A stretch of DNA of 40,022 nt, taken from assembly GCA_005877075.1 (NCBI GenBank), contig VBPX01000057.1, positions 1 to 40,022 on the forward strand, written 5' to 3'. The position numbers and the translations under genes were made by a program. The DNA is from Nitrososphaerota archaeon. Its GTDB lineage: Archaea > Thermoproteota > Nitrososphaeria > Nitrososphaerales > Nitrososphaeraceae. Positions within the stretch are counted from its first letter, which is position 1. Each line of letters starts with the position of its first letter. Positions 1-9,037 of the stretch are shown piece by piece. The notes under the pieces were generated by a model. The model made no database searches. It saw only the letters and a program-made list of their open reading frames with translations, and was not told the DNA's origin.

Positions 1-517
1 CGCATTTTTTGTGGGCTTATCGATTCTCACAATAGGAACCTCTATTTTGGCTTTGGAAAGCAAGGAGCTTATCTATGGAGGTATAGCTCTAGCAATTTCT
101 ATGCTGGGCATAGCAGGTTTCTTTCTAATTCTGGATTCTCCATTTGTAGCAATGTTCCAAATTACTGTTTATGTTGGTGCTGTAGCTGTACTAATCATAT
201 TTACAGTCATGCTGGTCAGAACACAAGATCTCTTTTCAGCGAAAGATGATAAAGGTAGAAAAGCAGGCGGTATTATGTTGATGCTCTTGACTATGGGTGG
301 TATTGGTGCTATTTTCCTTGCCTCTGGAATCAACAATCCTATGTTTGGTAATCCAAAGTCAAATCCAATTGATATTGTTGAAATCGGTAAATCCATGCTT
401 ACATATTATTCACCTGCTCTAATAGTACTTGGACTAACATTAGCAGGTTCTGTCATAGGTGCGTTGGCACTAGCAAGGAGAGAGGGATTGGTAAAAGAAA
501 ATGAACCAACTAATTGA
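1..517 (+). CDS. nuoJ: NADH-quinone oxidoreductase subunit J (5' partial)
   Basis: Membrane subunit J of complex I, part of the proton-translocating arm in the cytoplasmic membrane. The visible part has five hydrophobic segments. The third carries the family pattern QITVYVGAVAVLIIFTVML, which matches the conserved helix 3 of NuoJ/ND6. The reading frame is open to the left edge (codons from position 2 read Ala-Phe-Phe-Val), and the helix already under way at position 11 corresponds to the first NuoJ helix. The GTG at position 11 is therefore unlikely to be the real start, and the gene begins just outside the window. Its last 17 bases overlap nuoK, typical of a tight operon. The assignment rests on family pattern and on nuoK, M, L and N following in order. 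Confidence 0.93.
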   Translation, partial: AFFVGLSILTIGTSILALESKELIYGGIALAISMLGIAGFFLILDSPFVAMFQITVYVGAVAVLIIFTVMLVRTQDLFSAKDDKGRKAGGIMLMLLTMGGIGAIFLASGINNPMFGNPKSNPIDIVEIGKSMLTYYSPALIVLGLTLAGSVIGALALARREGLVKENEPTN

Positions 518-803
518 CTTTGTATTAGTTTCAGTAGTACTGTTTTCGATTGGTATATATGGTCTTGTTGTCAAGCGAAACGCAATACGCATGATATTTT
601 CAATTGAGATTATTGCAAATGCGGCCAATCTAAATCTTATCGCCTTTGCAAGAAATATACACAATGTACAGGGTCAGGTTTTTGCCCTCTTCTCTATAGC
701 AATTGCTGCTGCTGAAGTAGCTGTGGCTTTGGGAATTATCATTATTGCTTATCGATTGTATAAGGAAATAGATGTACATGAATTTAGGAGTTTAAAGGGA
801 TAG
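501..803 (+). CDS. nuoK: NADH-quinone oxidoreductase subunit K
   Basis: A 100-residue protein with three membrane helices, the normal length for NuoK/ND4L. The two buried glutamates known to matter for proton transfer in the family are visible: one in FSIEIIANAANLNLIAFA (helix 2) and one in AAAEVAVALGIIII (helix 3). It begins at an ATG 17 bases before the nuoJ stop, so translation is probably coupled to nuoJ. The next gene, nuoM, follows after 24 bases. The identification is secure from length, helix pattern and position. Confidence 0.95.
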   Translation: MNQLIDFVLVSVVLFSIGIYGLVVKRNAIRMIFSIEIIANAANLNLIAFARNIHNVQGQVFALFSIAIAAAEVAVALGIIIIAYRLYKEIDVHEFRSLKG

Positions 804-827
804 TTAATTTAGCAAGTGTGATAATAT

Positions 828-2555
828 ATGGCAGATTCATATTACCTACTATTAGCAACATTCCTTCCATTAGTACTTTCTCCAGTTGCGTACGTTATAG
901 CAAAAAAAAGGGGAACAAATGCTACTACTTGGTTCTCTTTTGGTGTGTTGGCCATTTCGACAACCTCACTATTTATTTCTTCACTTACCTTACAAGGTGG
1001 AAGATCGGCTTACATAGAATCTTATCCATGGAGCCAATTTGGAAATTTCGGATTAAGAATTGATGGGTTGAGTCTACCCTTTGCAATTATTATAAATATT
1101 CTATGCACTGTTCTAGCTCTTTATTCAAAACCATACATGTTACATAAGATTAAAGAATCCTTTCATGAGAACATTAGTGAATTTAAAAAAGATATCAAAT
1201 CCGATTCAACGGATTTCAATCCTGGATCAGATACCATAGCAAATGAAGCTGGAACTCAAGTGACACTATCTAAGGCAAATGAGGAACAATATGTCAATCA
1301 CCATATGGGACTTTATTTTGCTCTTTATTTGACTTTCTCAATGGGAATGCTTGGAACAGTCCTTGCTACAAATCTAATAGAATTTTATGTGTTCTTTGAA
1401 TTAATGCTTGTCCCATCATTCTTTCTCATAGCATTTTATGGATACGGCGAAAGGCGAAGAATTGCGCTCATGTTTTTTTTCTGGACACACGTGGGAGCAG
1501 TAGTTTTGCTTTTGGGTCTCCTTGCTATGGGATTCTTTGCGGGAGGTTTCGATTATGATACAGTTAGGGCTAATGTAAGCAAGATTCCAAATGAGTGGCT
1601 AGTGCTAATAGTATTTGCTCTGGTAATTGGACTTGGTGTAAAATTAGCAGCCTTTATTCTGCATATATGGCTTCCCTATGCTCACTCTGAAGCACCTACT
1701 CCAGTGTCAGCCTTATTATCTCCAGCCATGATCGGAATTGGGGCTTATGGGTTACTGAGACTTTGGTTAGAATTACTAGTTGGCGATTATTCTCAATACA
1801 GCATTTACATCAATCTTTGGGGTCTGGCTACAATGATCTATGGTGGCGCCATGGCTATGATGCAAGACGATATCAAAAGGGTTCTGGCATATTCAAGTAT
1901 AAGTCAGATGGGTTATATTTTATTTGGGATTGGTTCTGATAGCGTTCTTGGGGTAACGGGTGGTACACTTATGTATGTGAGTCATGGATTAGGAAAGGCT
2001 ATACTCTTCATGATGGCTGGATCCATTATTCTGCAAACAGGAACAAGAAGTATGTCGAAGCTGGGAGGTCTTGCTGGGAAGATGCCTTATACAGCAGTAA
2101 TATCGATGATTGGAGCACTCACAATTATGGGGATACCTCCAACTAGTGGTTTTATGTCTGAGTGGATTTTGTTTAACGGAGTTTTACAAACAGGGATAAC
2201 TAATTCAGACATGCTTAGGATAGTAGCATTCGGTCTTGGAATACTTGCGACAGTGCTGTCTGCAGCATATATCTTGTGGATGTACAAGAGAATATTTTTT
2301 GGAAAAATTCCAGAACAATATGCAAATATCAGGGACTCCGATAGGTACGTTATTGTTACCATGGCAGTACTTGCTGCAATAACTTTGATTTTGGGGGTCT
2401 ATCCAAACCCTCTACTAAATCCAATAACGGATTACGTGCAGAATATGTTTTCAAACGATAGCACTGTACATAAAATTAGTAACATACATACTGTTAATTT
2501 GATCCACCAAAATGATCAAAACAACACAGTAATGGTTGTTGGAGGAGGTTCATAA
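828..2555 (+). CDS. nuoM: NADH-quinone oxidoreductase subunit M
   Basis: Antiporter-like subunit of complex I, 575 residues with about 14 membrane helices. It has the key glutamate in EFYVFFELMLVPSFF and the central lysine helix GVKLAAFILHIWLPYAHSE followed by APTPVSALLSP, all diagnostic of NuoM/ND4. The start at ATG 828 gives a normal N-terminus; a competing out-of-frame ATG at 818 only opens a shadow frame. Unusual is a strongly hydrophilic, charged stretch at about residues 105-158, between the segment ending LYSKPYM and the helix beginning GLYFALY. This loop is short in bacterial homologues as I know them. The last codons, Gly-Gly-Gly, create a purine-rich GGAGGAGG just before a small ORF starting at 2558. 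Confidence 0.95.
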   Translation: MADSYYLLLATFLPLVLSPVAYVIAKKRGTNATTWFSFGVLAISTTSLFISSLTLQGGRSAYIESYPWSQFGNFGLRIDGLSLPFAIIINILCTVLALYSKPYMLHKIKESFHENISEFKKDIKSDSTDFNPGSDTIANEAGTQVTLSKANEEQYVNHHMGLYFALYLTFSMGMLGTVLATNLIEFYVFFELMLVPSFFLIAFYGYGERRRIALMFFFWTHVGAVVLLLGLLAMGFFAGGFDYDTVRANVSKIPNEWLVLIVFALVIGLGVKLAAFILHIWLPYAHSEAPTPVSALLSPAMIGIGAYGLLRLWLELLVGDYSQYSIYINLWGLATMIYGGAMAMMQDDIKRVLAYSSISQMGYILFGIGSDSVLGVTGGTLMYVSHGLGKAILFMMAGSIILQTGTRSMSKLGGLAGKMPYTAVISMIGALTIMGIPPTSGFMSEWILFNGVLQTGITNSDMLRIVAFGLGILATVLSAAYILWMYKRIFFGKIPEQYANIRDSDRYVIVTMAVLAAITLILGVYPNPLLNPITDYVQNMFSNDSTVHKISNIHTVNLIHQNDQNNTVMVVGGGS

Positions 2556-2557
2556 TT

Positions 2558-2674
2558 ATGAAGATCAACATGAGTGTCATTGTACATGAGAATATCAAAA
2601 CTATTCAGAGTCTTTACAATTCTAATTGGAATTTGCTCGGTGGATTTCAAATTTGGAGAGATGAAATAAGATGA
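2558..2674 (+). CDS. Small ORF between nuoM and nuoL (38 aa, unknown)
   Basis: This 38-codon ATG frame starts two bases after the nuoM stop. Its TGA overlaps the nuoL ATG as ATGA (2671-2674). A strong Shine-Dalgarno-like GGAGGAGG at 2541-2548, formed by the last glycine codons of nuoM, lies nine bases before the ATG. The predicted peptide begins MKINMSVIVHEN and ends FQIWRDEIR; it has no clear membrane segment and I do not recognise it. The 115-base gap between nuoM and nuoL is much larger than the other junctions of the operon (-17, 24 and 14 bases), which fits an extra gene. The alternative is a leader whose translation only feeds ribosomes to nuoL. Spacing and coupling are seen directly; function is unknown. 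Confidence 0.55.
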   Translation: MKINMSVIVHENIKTIQSLYNSNWNLLGGFQIWRDEIR

Positions 2675-4749
2675 CTGACATTCAAGGAATTATTGGATTT
2701 GAAGGTATGGGAATAAATGCTTGGATGGTATGGATTCTGCCCTTTATTGGAGCTTCATTGATCCCTGCAATAGCAAAGGCAGGAAACCGTGCACGGGATT
2801 ATATCGCAGTCGGCTTTGCTTTATCTAGTGCAGTAGCGGCTGCAACACTATTGCCCCTCGGAATCGGAGGGGAGCAAGTTCATAGTCAGGTAAGTTGGAT
2901 ACCCATTTTAAAACTCCAAGCAGGAACATTGGCAGATCCTTTGTCTATTGTTATGGCTAATATCGTTGCATGGATCTCATTTCTGATCTTTATTTATTCA
3001 GTAGGATACATGCATGGCGATAAAAATCTCACAAGATACTGGTTTTTCATGCTTTTCTTTATTGGCTCTATGCAATTGATAGTTCTTTCTGATAATCTAT
3101 TAATGCTATTCTTTGGTTGGGAAGGTGTTGGACTAGCTTCTTTTGCACTTATTGGTTTCTGGTATCATGACAAGAAAAAGGACTTTGTAGGAACTCCGGG
3201 CCATTATGCAGGAGGTATACAAATGTGGGCATCCCCCTCACACGCAGGACTTAAAGCATTCCTTATGACCAAAGCAGGCGATATCATGATGCTATCAGGA
3301 ATGCTATTGATCTTTACATATGCGGGTACTTTTGGTTTTACTGAATTATTGCAAGATCAAAGCTGGGCTTTGGAGATGGCAAAGAGTAATTTGCTTGTTC
3401 CCGCTGCAGTTCTTATTTTTGGTGGGGCTATAGGAAAGTCTGCACAATTCCCACTAAATGAGTGGTTACTTGAGGCAATGACTGGACCAACACCAGTATC
3501 TGCACTTATTCATGCTGCAACAATGGTAAAAGCAGGTGTCTTTCTTGTTGCAAGAATTGGTCCTCTTTTCTTTGCAGTGGCGGCATTAAATTCCTCCCAA
3601 TTTTTTGAGGTTGTCGCATGGGTGGGAGCAATAACAGCATTCTTACTTGCAACACAAGCTATGGTTAATCCCGAAATAAAGAAGGTTCTGGCATACTCTA
3701 CTGGTTCTCAGATAGGACTAATGATGATGGGTTTGGGAATTGCTGGACTTTCTACATCATTCGTAGATGGTTTTACTGCTGGATTCTTTCATTTGATGAG
3801 TCATGCAATGTTTAAGGCATCATTGTTTATGGGTGCAGGCGCTGTGTTACACGCTGTTGGTTCCAGATTCATGACAGATATGGGTGGGCTTAGAAGTAAA
3901 ATGAAGAAGACGTTCATATTTATGATGATGTCAGGTCTCTCCCTTGCTGCAGCTCCATTTATCACTTCTGGTTTTTGGAGTAAGGATGCTATCCTTGCTT
4001 CTGTTCTCGAATCGGGATATCATTACTCGTGGGTTCTCTTTGGTATTGCAGTGACAGTATCATTCATGACTGCCTTTTACACTTTTAGGATGCTCGGTAT
4101 GACTTTCTTTGGAAATAAAAGTAAATTTGTACAAGAAACGGAACACCATCACCCTGTTCATGAAGTTGGAAGTGTAATGTGGATTCCATTTGCTATACTG
4201 GCAATTGCTAGCATTGCGGTAGGTTTAATTGGATTTGCATTTGAACATCAGCTCCATGAAATGTTCTCGGCATACCTCGCAAATACCTTTAATATCCATG
4301 CGCCTGTTCCCGGAGGAGAAGGGATCGAAGCTAAGAGCGGAGCCGAATTTTTGGATTTGCAAGGACTTAATCCAATTGCCGTCAGCGCCTCAGTTGGAGC
4401 ATTTGCGTTAGGTGCGATTATTGGAGGAGTTGTATATATGGGAAGAGTCATAAATCCGGAGATTGTGTCACGAAATATCATATCAAGGGCAGTATGGAAA
4501 TTCTTCTTCAATAGATGGTACCTTAATACTGCATTATACTGGGTAGCCGTTATAGGACCATTGGCTTTATATCGTATCGTTTGGAGATACTTTGAAAGTA
4601 CAATAATTGATGGAATCAATCCTGGACTTCAGGGAACAATGACATATTTCTCAAAGGTAATAAAGGCTGGACAGACCGGAATTGCACAGACCTATCTTTA
4701 TGTTTTCGCTGCAGGCATATTAATAATCGTCATGTTACTGTTTTTATAG
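2671..4749 (+). CDS. nuoL: NADH-quinone oxidoreductase subunit L
   Basis: Largest antiporter-like subunit of complex I, 692 residues, with the NuoL/ND5 signatures FFGWEGVGLASFALIGFWY (conserved glutamate), GKSAQFPLNEWLLEAMTGPT and PVSALIHAATMVKAGVFLVAR (lysine and histidine helix). The C-terminal half contains the long lateral-helix region and a last membrane segment near the end. It starts at an ATG overlapping the stop of the upstream small ORF and ends 14 bases before nuoN. It would conduct one of the pumped protons. The length is within the usual range for the family. Confidence 0.95.
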   Translation: MTDIQGIIGFEGMGINAWMVWILPFIGASLIPAIAKAGNRARDYIAVGFALSSAVAAATLLPLGIGGEQVHSQVSWIPILKLQAGTLADPLSIVMANIVAWISFLIFIYSVGYMHGDKNLTRYWFFMLFFIGSMQLIVLSDNLLMLFFGWEGVGLASFALIGFWYHDKKKDFVGTPGHYAGGIQMWASPSHAGLKAFLMTKAGDIMMLSGMLLIFTYAGTFGFTELLQDQSWALEMAKSNLLVPAAVLIFGGAIGKSAQFPLNEWLLEAMTGPTPVSALIHAATMVKAGVFLVARIGPLFFAVAALNSSQFFEVVAWVGAITAFLLATQAMVNPEIKKVLAYSTGSQIGLMMMGLGIAGLSTSFVDGFTAGFFHLMSHAMFKASLFMGAGAVLHAVGSRFMTDMGGLRSKMKKTFIFMMMSGLSLAAAPFITSGFWSKDAILASVLESGYHYSWVLFGIAVTVSFMTAFYTFRMLGMTFFGNKSKFVQETEHHHPVHEVGSVMWIPFAILAIASIAVGLIGFAFEHQLHEMFSAYLANTFNIHAPVPGGEGIEAKSGAEFLDLQGLNPIAVSASVGAFALGAIIGGVVYMGRVINPEIVSRNIISRAVWKFFFNRWYLNTALYWVAVIGPLALYRIVWRYFESTIIDGINPGLQGTMTYFSKVIKAGQTGIAQTYLYVFAAGILIIVMLLFL

Positions 4750-4763
4750 GAGTAAAATAGAAC

Positions 4764-6272
4764 ATGGATTTTCTATCAACTCCATTATTAGTAACGGTAA
4801 TACTAGGTTCAGTCGGGCTTGCTATTCCGATTATTGATTCATTAAAAAAGGAAAGGGGCTCTAATAACAAACTATACTGTGGCATATCAGTCGGTGCAAT
4901 ATTACTCATCATTGGTATCATTATTTTTAGAATAATATCTGGAGAACAGATCCCAACCATCGAATTTGGTAAGGGTATGCTTGCAGATGATATGTTTGGC
5001 TCTTTCTTCGCAATATCATTGTTGATTGTATCCATAATGGTAACTGCATCCTCATGGAATTTCATGAAAAATAAAAGTAATCCTGCGGCGTATTATTCCT
5101 TGATCCTAATATCTAGTATTGGAATGATCCTCATTGCCTATTCTACAGATCTTGTAATGCTTTTTGTTTCTTGGGAGCTCATGTCAATTCCCACATATGC
5201 ATTGGCCGCATTTTCAAAACGCGATCCTATCTCAAATGAAGCAGCAATCAAATATTTCCTATTTGGCGCTCTTTCTTCAGCAATACTAGTACTTGCTATA
5301 GGATTAGTATACGGAATAACTGGAACCACAAATATTGGACAGGCAATAATTTCAATGGTAAACTTACAACAAGATCTTGTTCCTATCAGTTTGTTTGCTC
5401 TGGCATTATTCATAGCTGGGTTTGGATTTAAAATGGGTCTTGTTCCGTTTCATATGTGGCTTCCAGATGCATACGAGGGCGCACCGACAACAATCGGAGC
5501 GTTACTGGCTGCAGGTACAAAAAAGGCAGGTTTTGCTGCTGCAATTCGTGTAATAATTCTCGCTATTTTTGTATTACACCTTGAATGGTCTATGACTCTG
5601 GCGATAATAGCTATCTTTACGATGACGTTGGGTAATCTGGGAGCACTTATCCAAAAGAGCGTTCCTCGAATATTGGCTTATTCAAGCATCGCTCAGGCAG
5701 GGTATATAATGATAGGTCTTGCGTTGGCTCCTTATAATGATCAAGCTCTTGCTGGTTCTCTCTTCCATATTATTAATCACGCTGTTATGAAGGCTGCCGC
5801 TTTCATAGCAGTTGCCGCAGTAGCACTCACACTTACAAGTTATAGTATTGAAAAGTACAGAGGACTTGCAAAACGTATGCCTCTGACGGCAATAGCCTTA
5901 TCAATATCATTGTTGGCATTGGCAGGAGTTCCGCCCCTTAATGGATTTTGGAGCAAGCTGGTACTATTTAGTGTGGCTATAAATACCGGACCGGAAGTTT
6001 GGTGGGGACCATATTTGGCAATTGCTGGGGTTCTTAATAGCGCACTCTCGCTTGGATACTATGCATGGATTATGAGAAAAATGTACATGGAAGATTCACC
6101 TGATACTTCTAAAGTCAAAGAACCAAGGGCAATAGTTGCAGTACTTATCTTTGCTATGATATTCATGGTAGGCTTTGGTATATGGCATGCGCCAATCCTA
6201 CAATTTGCTACAAATTCGGTACCAAATCTATCACAGCTCACTGCCATACTACCTTCGATACCCTTAAAATAG
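4764..6272 (+). CDS. nuoN: NADH-quinone oxidoreductase subunit N
   Basis: Third antiporter-like subunit, 502 residues with about 14 membrane helices. Visible signatures are FVSWELMSIPTYALAAFSK (conserved glutamate) and GFKMGLVPFHMWLPDAYEG followed by APTTIGALLAAGTKKAGF (lysine helices), matching NuoN/ND2. The start at ATG 4764 is preceded by a GGAG within the nuoL-nuoN junction. It is the last gene of the complex I run; the next gene is on the opposite strand, so the operon ends here. I see no clear hairpin terminator in the 6273-6351 gap. Confidence 0.95.
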   Translation: MDFLSTPLLVTVILGSVGLAIPIIDSLKKERGSNNKLYCGISVGAILLIIGIIIFRIISGEQIPTIEFGKGMLADDMFGSFFAISLLIVSIMVTASSWNFMKNKSNPAAYYSLILISSIGMILIAYSTDLVMLFVSWELMSIPTYALAAFSKRDPISNEAAIKYFLFGALSSAILVLAIGLVYGITGTTNIGQAIISMVNLQQDLVPISLFALALFIAGFGFKMGLVPFHMWLPDAYEGAPTTIGALLAAGTKKAGFAAAIRVIILAIFVLHLEWSMTLAIIAIFTMTLGNLGALIQKSVPRILAYSSIAQAGYIMIGLALAPYNDQALAGSLFHIINHAVMKAAAFIAVAAVALTLTSYSIEKYRGLAKRMPLTAIALSISLLALAGVPPLNGFWSKLVLFSVAINTGPEVWWGPYLAIAGVLNSALSLGYYAWIMRKMYMEDSPDTSKVKEPRAIVAVLIFAMIFMVGFGIWHAPILQFATNSVPNLSQLTAILPSIPLK

Positions 6273-6351
6273 AATATTACATTGAAAAGTTACAATAATC
6301 ATGAGAATAAGTGGCAAGTCATAATTTAGGATCAGATAGTACTAGCAAGTC

Positions 6352-7035
6352 CTATTTTCGATTTATTTCCTTCATAATTTTTACCACTTTATCATCCGTA
6401 ATTTCTTCAAAATTGTCATAAAATTGGGCAACAGAGGTAAAATTACTTGTTGCTGGTATCAATATCGTTACCACTTGATCTACTTCGTTTTTCAATAGTT
6501 CAACAGTCTCATTAGGGGCCACTGGTATCGATATCACAATTTTTTTCGGTTTCCTTTTTTTTATCCATCTTGCAGAAACCAAAAGTGTCGCCCCTGTGGC
6601 GGCCCCATCATCAACAAGTATAATTGCTTTATTTTTAATATTGTATTCAACGGGGTAAAGTCTATAAAGTAACGTTCTACGTCCAATTTCACGCAACTGG
6701 GCCATTTTTTCATTTTCTATATAATCTTCATGGACTTTCAAAGCTCGAACGACATATTCATTGAGATAAACTGTGTCCTTATCCATTATTGCTCCAATGC
6801 CAAGTTCTTTGTTGTTAGGGGCCCCCATTTTGCGAGGTATTACAATATCAAAATAATTTGCATACTTATTCTTATAAATCGTGTACGCCAGGATTACTCC
6901 GCCACGTGGAATTCCAAAAACTGCAATTTCTTTGGGAGATTCATCTAAAAGTTCTTTCTCAAGTTTAGATATGAGAAGACTTGCTGCATGTTCTCTGTCC
7001 TTAAATCTGGTGACTGAATTATTTTCTTTTGACAT
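6352..7035 (-). CDS. Phosphoribosyltransferase-family protein
   Basis: A type I phosphoribosyltransferase fold of about 227 residues. The PRPP-binding signature IILVDDGAATGATLLVSA lies near residues 135-152, and FGIPRGGVILAYTI near the N-terminus matches the usual fold entry. Such proteins of about 220 residues are often annotated as a phosphoribosyltransferase of unknown substrate and sit beside varied genes. I cannot name the base. The reading frame can be extended to a TTG at 7086, but the ATG at 7035 places the start just before the conserved FKDREHAASLL segment. A TATA-like box near 7128 would fit the longer form, so the start is uncertain. It is convergent with nuoN and not part of that operon. 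Confidence 0.8.
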   Translation of the reverse strand: MSKENNSVTRFKDREHAASLLISKLEKELLDESPKEIAVFGIPRGGVILAYTIYKNKYANYFDIVIPRKMGAPNNKELGIGAIMDKDTVYLNEYVVRALKVHEDYIENEKMAQLREIGRRTLLYRLYPVEYNIKNKAIILVDDGAATGATLLVSARWIKKRKPKKIVISIPVAPNETVELLKNEVDQVVTILIPATSNFTSVAQFYDNFEEITDDKVVKIMKEINRK

Positions 7036-7257
7036 AGAAAATATGTGTTTATACACTAGGTATTTTCCTATAAGTCTTTTCAACAATATTCTAAATAATT
7101 GAATAGGTCGAATGTTATTATCTATTTTTATACTAAAATCCTATATAGAGTAACGTATTGAAATATAAAGCACGTCATTGTGATTATCTTACAATTGCGA
7201 ATAAATTCAATAAGGTACAAGTTGAATTATAATCCTGCTAAATATGACTATAAAACT

Positions 7258-7398
7258 ATGATGTATGTAAAGGAAGATATGAAATATGATAATTTCACAA
7301 AGGCCAAGGAACATCAATGGGAATGCGATAAATGCAAATGTACATTTTCAAAATATCCTGCTCTTAAAGAACACAAGACTGAAAAACATTCTTACTAA
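7258..7398 (+). CDS. Small single C2H2 zinc-finger protein
   Basis: A short protein of about 46 residues from ATG 7258, or about 39 residues from ATG 7279; the open frame itself reaches back to a GTG at 7180. The C-terminal half is one classical zinc finger, Cys-x2-Cys-x12-His-x4-His, in WECDKCKCTFSKYPALKEH followed by KTEKH. One-finger proteins of this size are frequent in Nitrososphaerota and are presumed nucleic-acid or protein binders. The start is not settled because no ribosome binding site or well-placed TATA box picks out one codon. The finger is certain; the role is unknown. Confidence 0.75.
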   Translation: MMYVKEDMKYDNFTKAKEHQWECDKCKCTFSKYPALKEHKTEKHSY

Positions 7399-7602
7399 AA
7401 TAGTTTCTCAATTTAACATAGTATTTAGTTAGAACAATTTCATGGGTTTAAGGTTTTAACATATAAGACAAGTATAATAACGATGAGAGTATCCATCTTT
7501 TTTATCCCTGATTGCTCAAGTATTATCCAATTACCTTTATCTTTTTATCTATCAAATAGGACTGGCGGGACAGTAACTTTTGATAATTTTCTCACATGTC
7601 AT

Positions 7603-7630
7603 ACTTCGATATGTATATTAGATTCGAAGT
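7603..7630. promoter_or_regulatory. Inverted repeat flanking the TATA region of the sugar dehydrogenase gene
   Basis: Perfect 7-base arms ACTTCGA (7603-7609) and TCGAAGT (7624-7630) are separated by 14 AT-rich bases containing TATGTATATTA. The centre lies about 22-25 bases before the TTG start codons at 7637/7640, where a TATA box would sit for a leaderless transcript. A protein bound here would cover the TBP site, so an operator is a reasonable inference. A similar TTCGA...TCGAA pair brackets the promoter of the gene at 22776. Confidence 0.45.
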
Positions 7631-7636
7631 CAATGA

Positions 7637-8947
7637 TTGTTGCAAGCCTTGGTTAGTATCTTAATCGCATCCGCACTGATTTCATTTTTTATCCTCGCAT
7701 CTATAATACCTCATCTATTTGTTAATGCTCAACAAAAGTTTGCAGAAACCGAGTTTCAGGAAGAAGGAAAACCAAAAATTGTTGATTCAAAGCTGAACAT
7801 TAAGACAATTGCAGAGGGATTAACAACTCCTACAACTATGGCTTTTGTAGGACAAAATGACATCTTGGTACTCGAAAAAGATACCGGTATGATTAAAAGA
7901 ATAGTCAATGGCAAGGTACTTCCAAAACCTGTTCTTGATGTAAATGTGGCTAATTCCATTGAAAGATGCATGTGTGGAATAGCCGTATCAAAACATGGTT
8001 CAACTACATTTGTATTTGTTTACTATACTGAAATCAATGGAAAAGATGGTGAGGATAAATCCGGAAAACAACCCATAGGAAATAGAGTCTACAGGTATGA
8101 ATTATCTGGCGACTCTTTAATTAATCCATTACTTTTGATGGATCTACCTGCTAATCCTGGACCACGACATAATGGAGGTAACATTATGATCGGACCTGAC
8201 AATAATCTTTACGTTGGCATAGGCGATGTAGATGGTTCTTTTAAGGTGGTGTCAAGTACAGAGACCAAGACTCAAAATTACAGGAATGGCATTGATCCGG
8301 ATGGAAGAGCAGGGATATTGAGGATTACCCAAGATGGTCAACCCACCGACAGACATGGCATTCTCGGTGATTCTATTCCATTGCGTTTGTACTATGCCTA
8401 TGGGATTCGCAATACGTTTGGTATGGACTTCGATCCTGTGTCAGGTAATCTATGGGACACAGAAAATGGTCCCGGAAATGGAGATGAAATAAACTTGGTT
8501 GAACCTGGATTCAATAGCGGATGGCAACAAGTTCAGGGCATGGCATCATTGGAGAAAACTTTCAGCGAATCTGACTTGGAAGACTTTGATGGAAAAGGTC
8601 ACTATAGTGATCCTGAATTAGTCTGGGTGAACACGGCTGGACCTACGGCCTTGAAATTTTTCAATTCTGCTAAACTTGGTACAAATTACGAAAACGATAT
8701 GTTTGTAGGAGACGTTCATAATGGAAGAATTTATCATTTTGATCTTACTCAAGATAGAAAGGATATTATTCTTCCAACAGAGTTATCATCTAGAGTAATA
8801 GAAAAACCATCATCACCAGGAGTAAATAATATTGTATTTGGTGAGGGCTTTGGAGGCATTACTGATTTAGAAGTTGGTCCTGATGGATATTTGTATGTAG
8901 TCTCAATCGGATTGGGCAGTATATATCAGATCAGCTTGGCACCTTGA
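7637..8947 (+). CDS. Secreted PQQ-type sugar dehydrogenase-like propeller protein
   Basis: A 436-residue exported protein of the soluble glucose/sorbosone dehydrogenase family, a six-bladed beta-propeller that oxidises sugars with PQQ in characterised members. Family segments are visible: GPRHNGGNIMIGPDNNLYVG (the RHNGG/GPDG region), YGIRNTFGMDFDPVSGNLW, and ENGPGNGDEINLVEPGFNSG. The N-terminus is a hydrophobic signal sequence. No ATG exists in frame; an in-frame stop at 7634 forces a TTG start at 7637 or 7640. The substrate is unknown, and the protein may use another cofactor or act as a lactonase-like enzyme. It stands alone and is convergent with the ferritin-like gene. Confidence 0.82.
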   Translation: MLQALVSILIASALISFFILASIIPHLFVNAQQKFAETEFQEEGKPKIVDSKLNIKTIAEGLTTPTTMAFVGQNDILVLEKDTGMIKRIVNGKVLPKPVLDVNVANSIERCMCGIAVSKHGSTTFVFVYYTEINGKDGEDKSGKQPIGNRVYRYELSGDSLINPLLLMDLPANPGPRHNGGNIMIGPDNNLYVGIGDVDGSFKVVSSTETKTQNYRNGIDPDGRAGILRITQDGQPTDRHGILGDSIPLRLYYAYGIRNTFGMDFDPVSGNLWDTENGPGNGDEINLVEPGFNSGWQQVQGMASLEKTFSESDLEDFDGKGHYSDPELVWVNTAGPTALKFFNSAKLGTNYENDMFVGDVHNGRIYHFDLTQDRKDIILPTELSSRVIEKPSSPGVNNIVFGEGFGGITDLEVGPDGYLYVVSIGLGSIYQISLAP

Positions 8948-8971
8948 TAGAATAATTTCAGAAAAATTCTA
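8948..8971. terminator. Candidate terminator hairpin between convergent genes
   Basis: TAGAAT (8948-8953) and ATTCTA (8966-8971) can pair around a 12-base loop immediately after the sugar dehydrogenase stop codon. T-rich tracts follow at about 8996-9011. It lies between two genes that converge, where a terminator is expected. The stem is short, so the T tracts may matter more. Confidence 0.35.
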
Positions 8972-9037
8972 GGAAATAAATCAGTTAAAAGGGATTATTT
9001 TATTTTTCTACGAACAAAAGAAGAAAATAGACATACT

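Noticed and set aside
818-1063. Alternative frame at the start of nuoM
   Set aside because: It is a shadow frame inside nuoM; the NuoM frame is required by strong family motifs.
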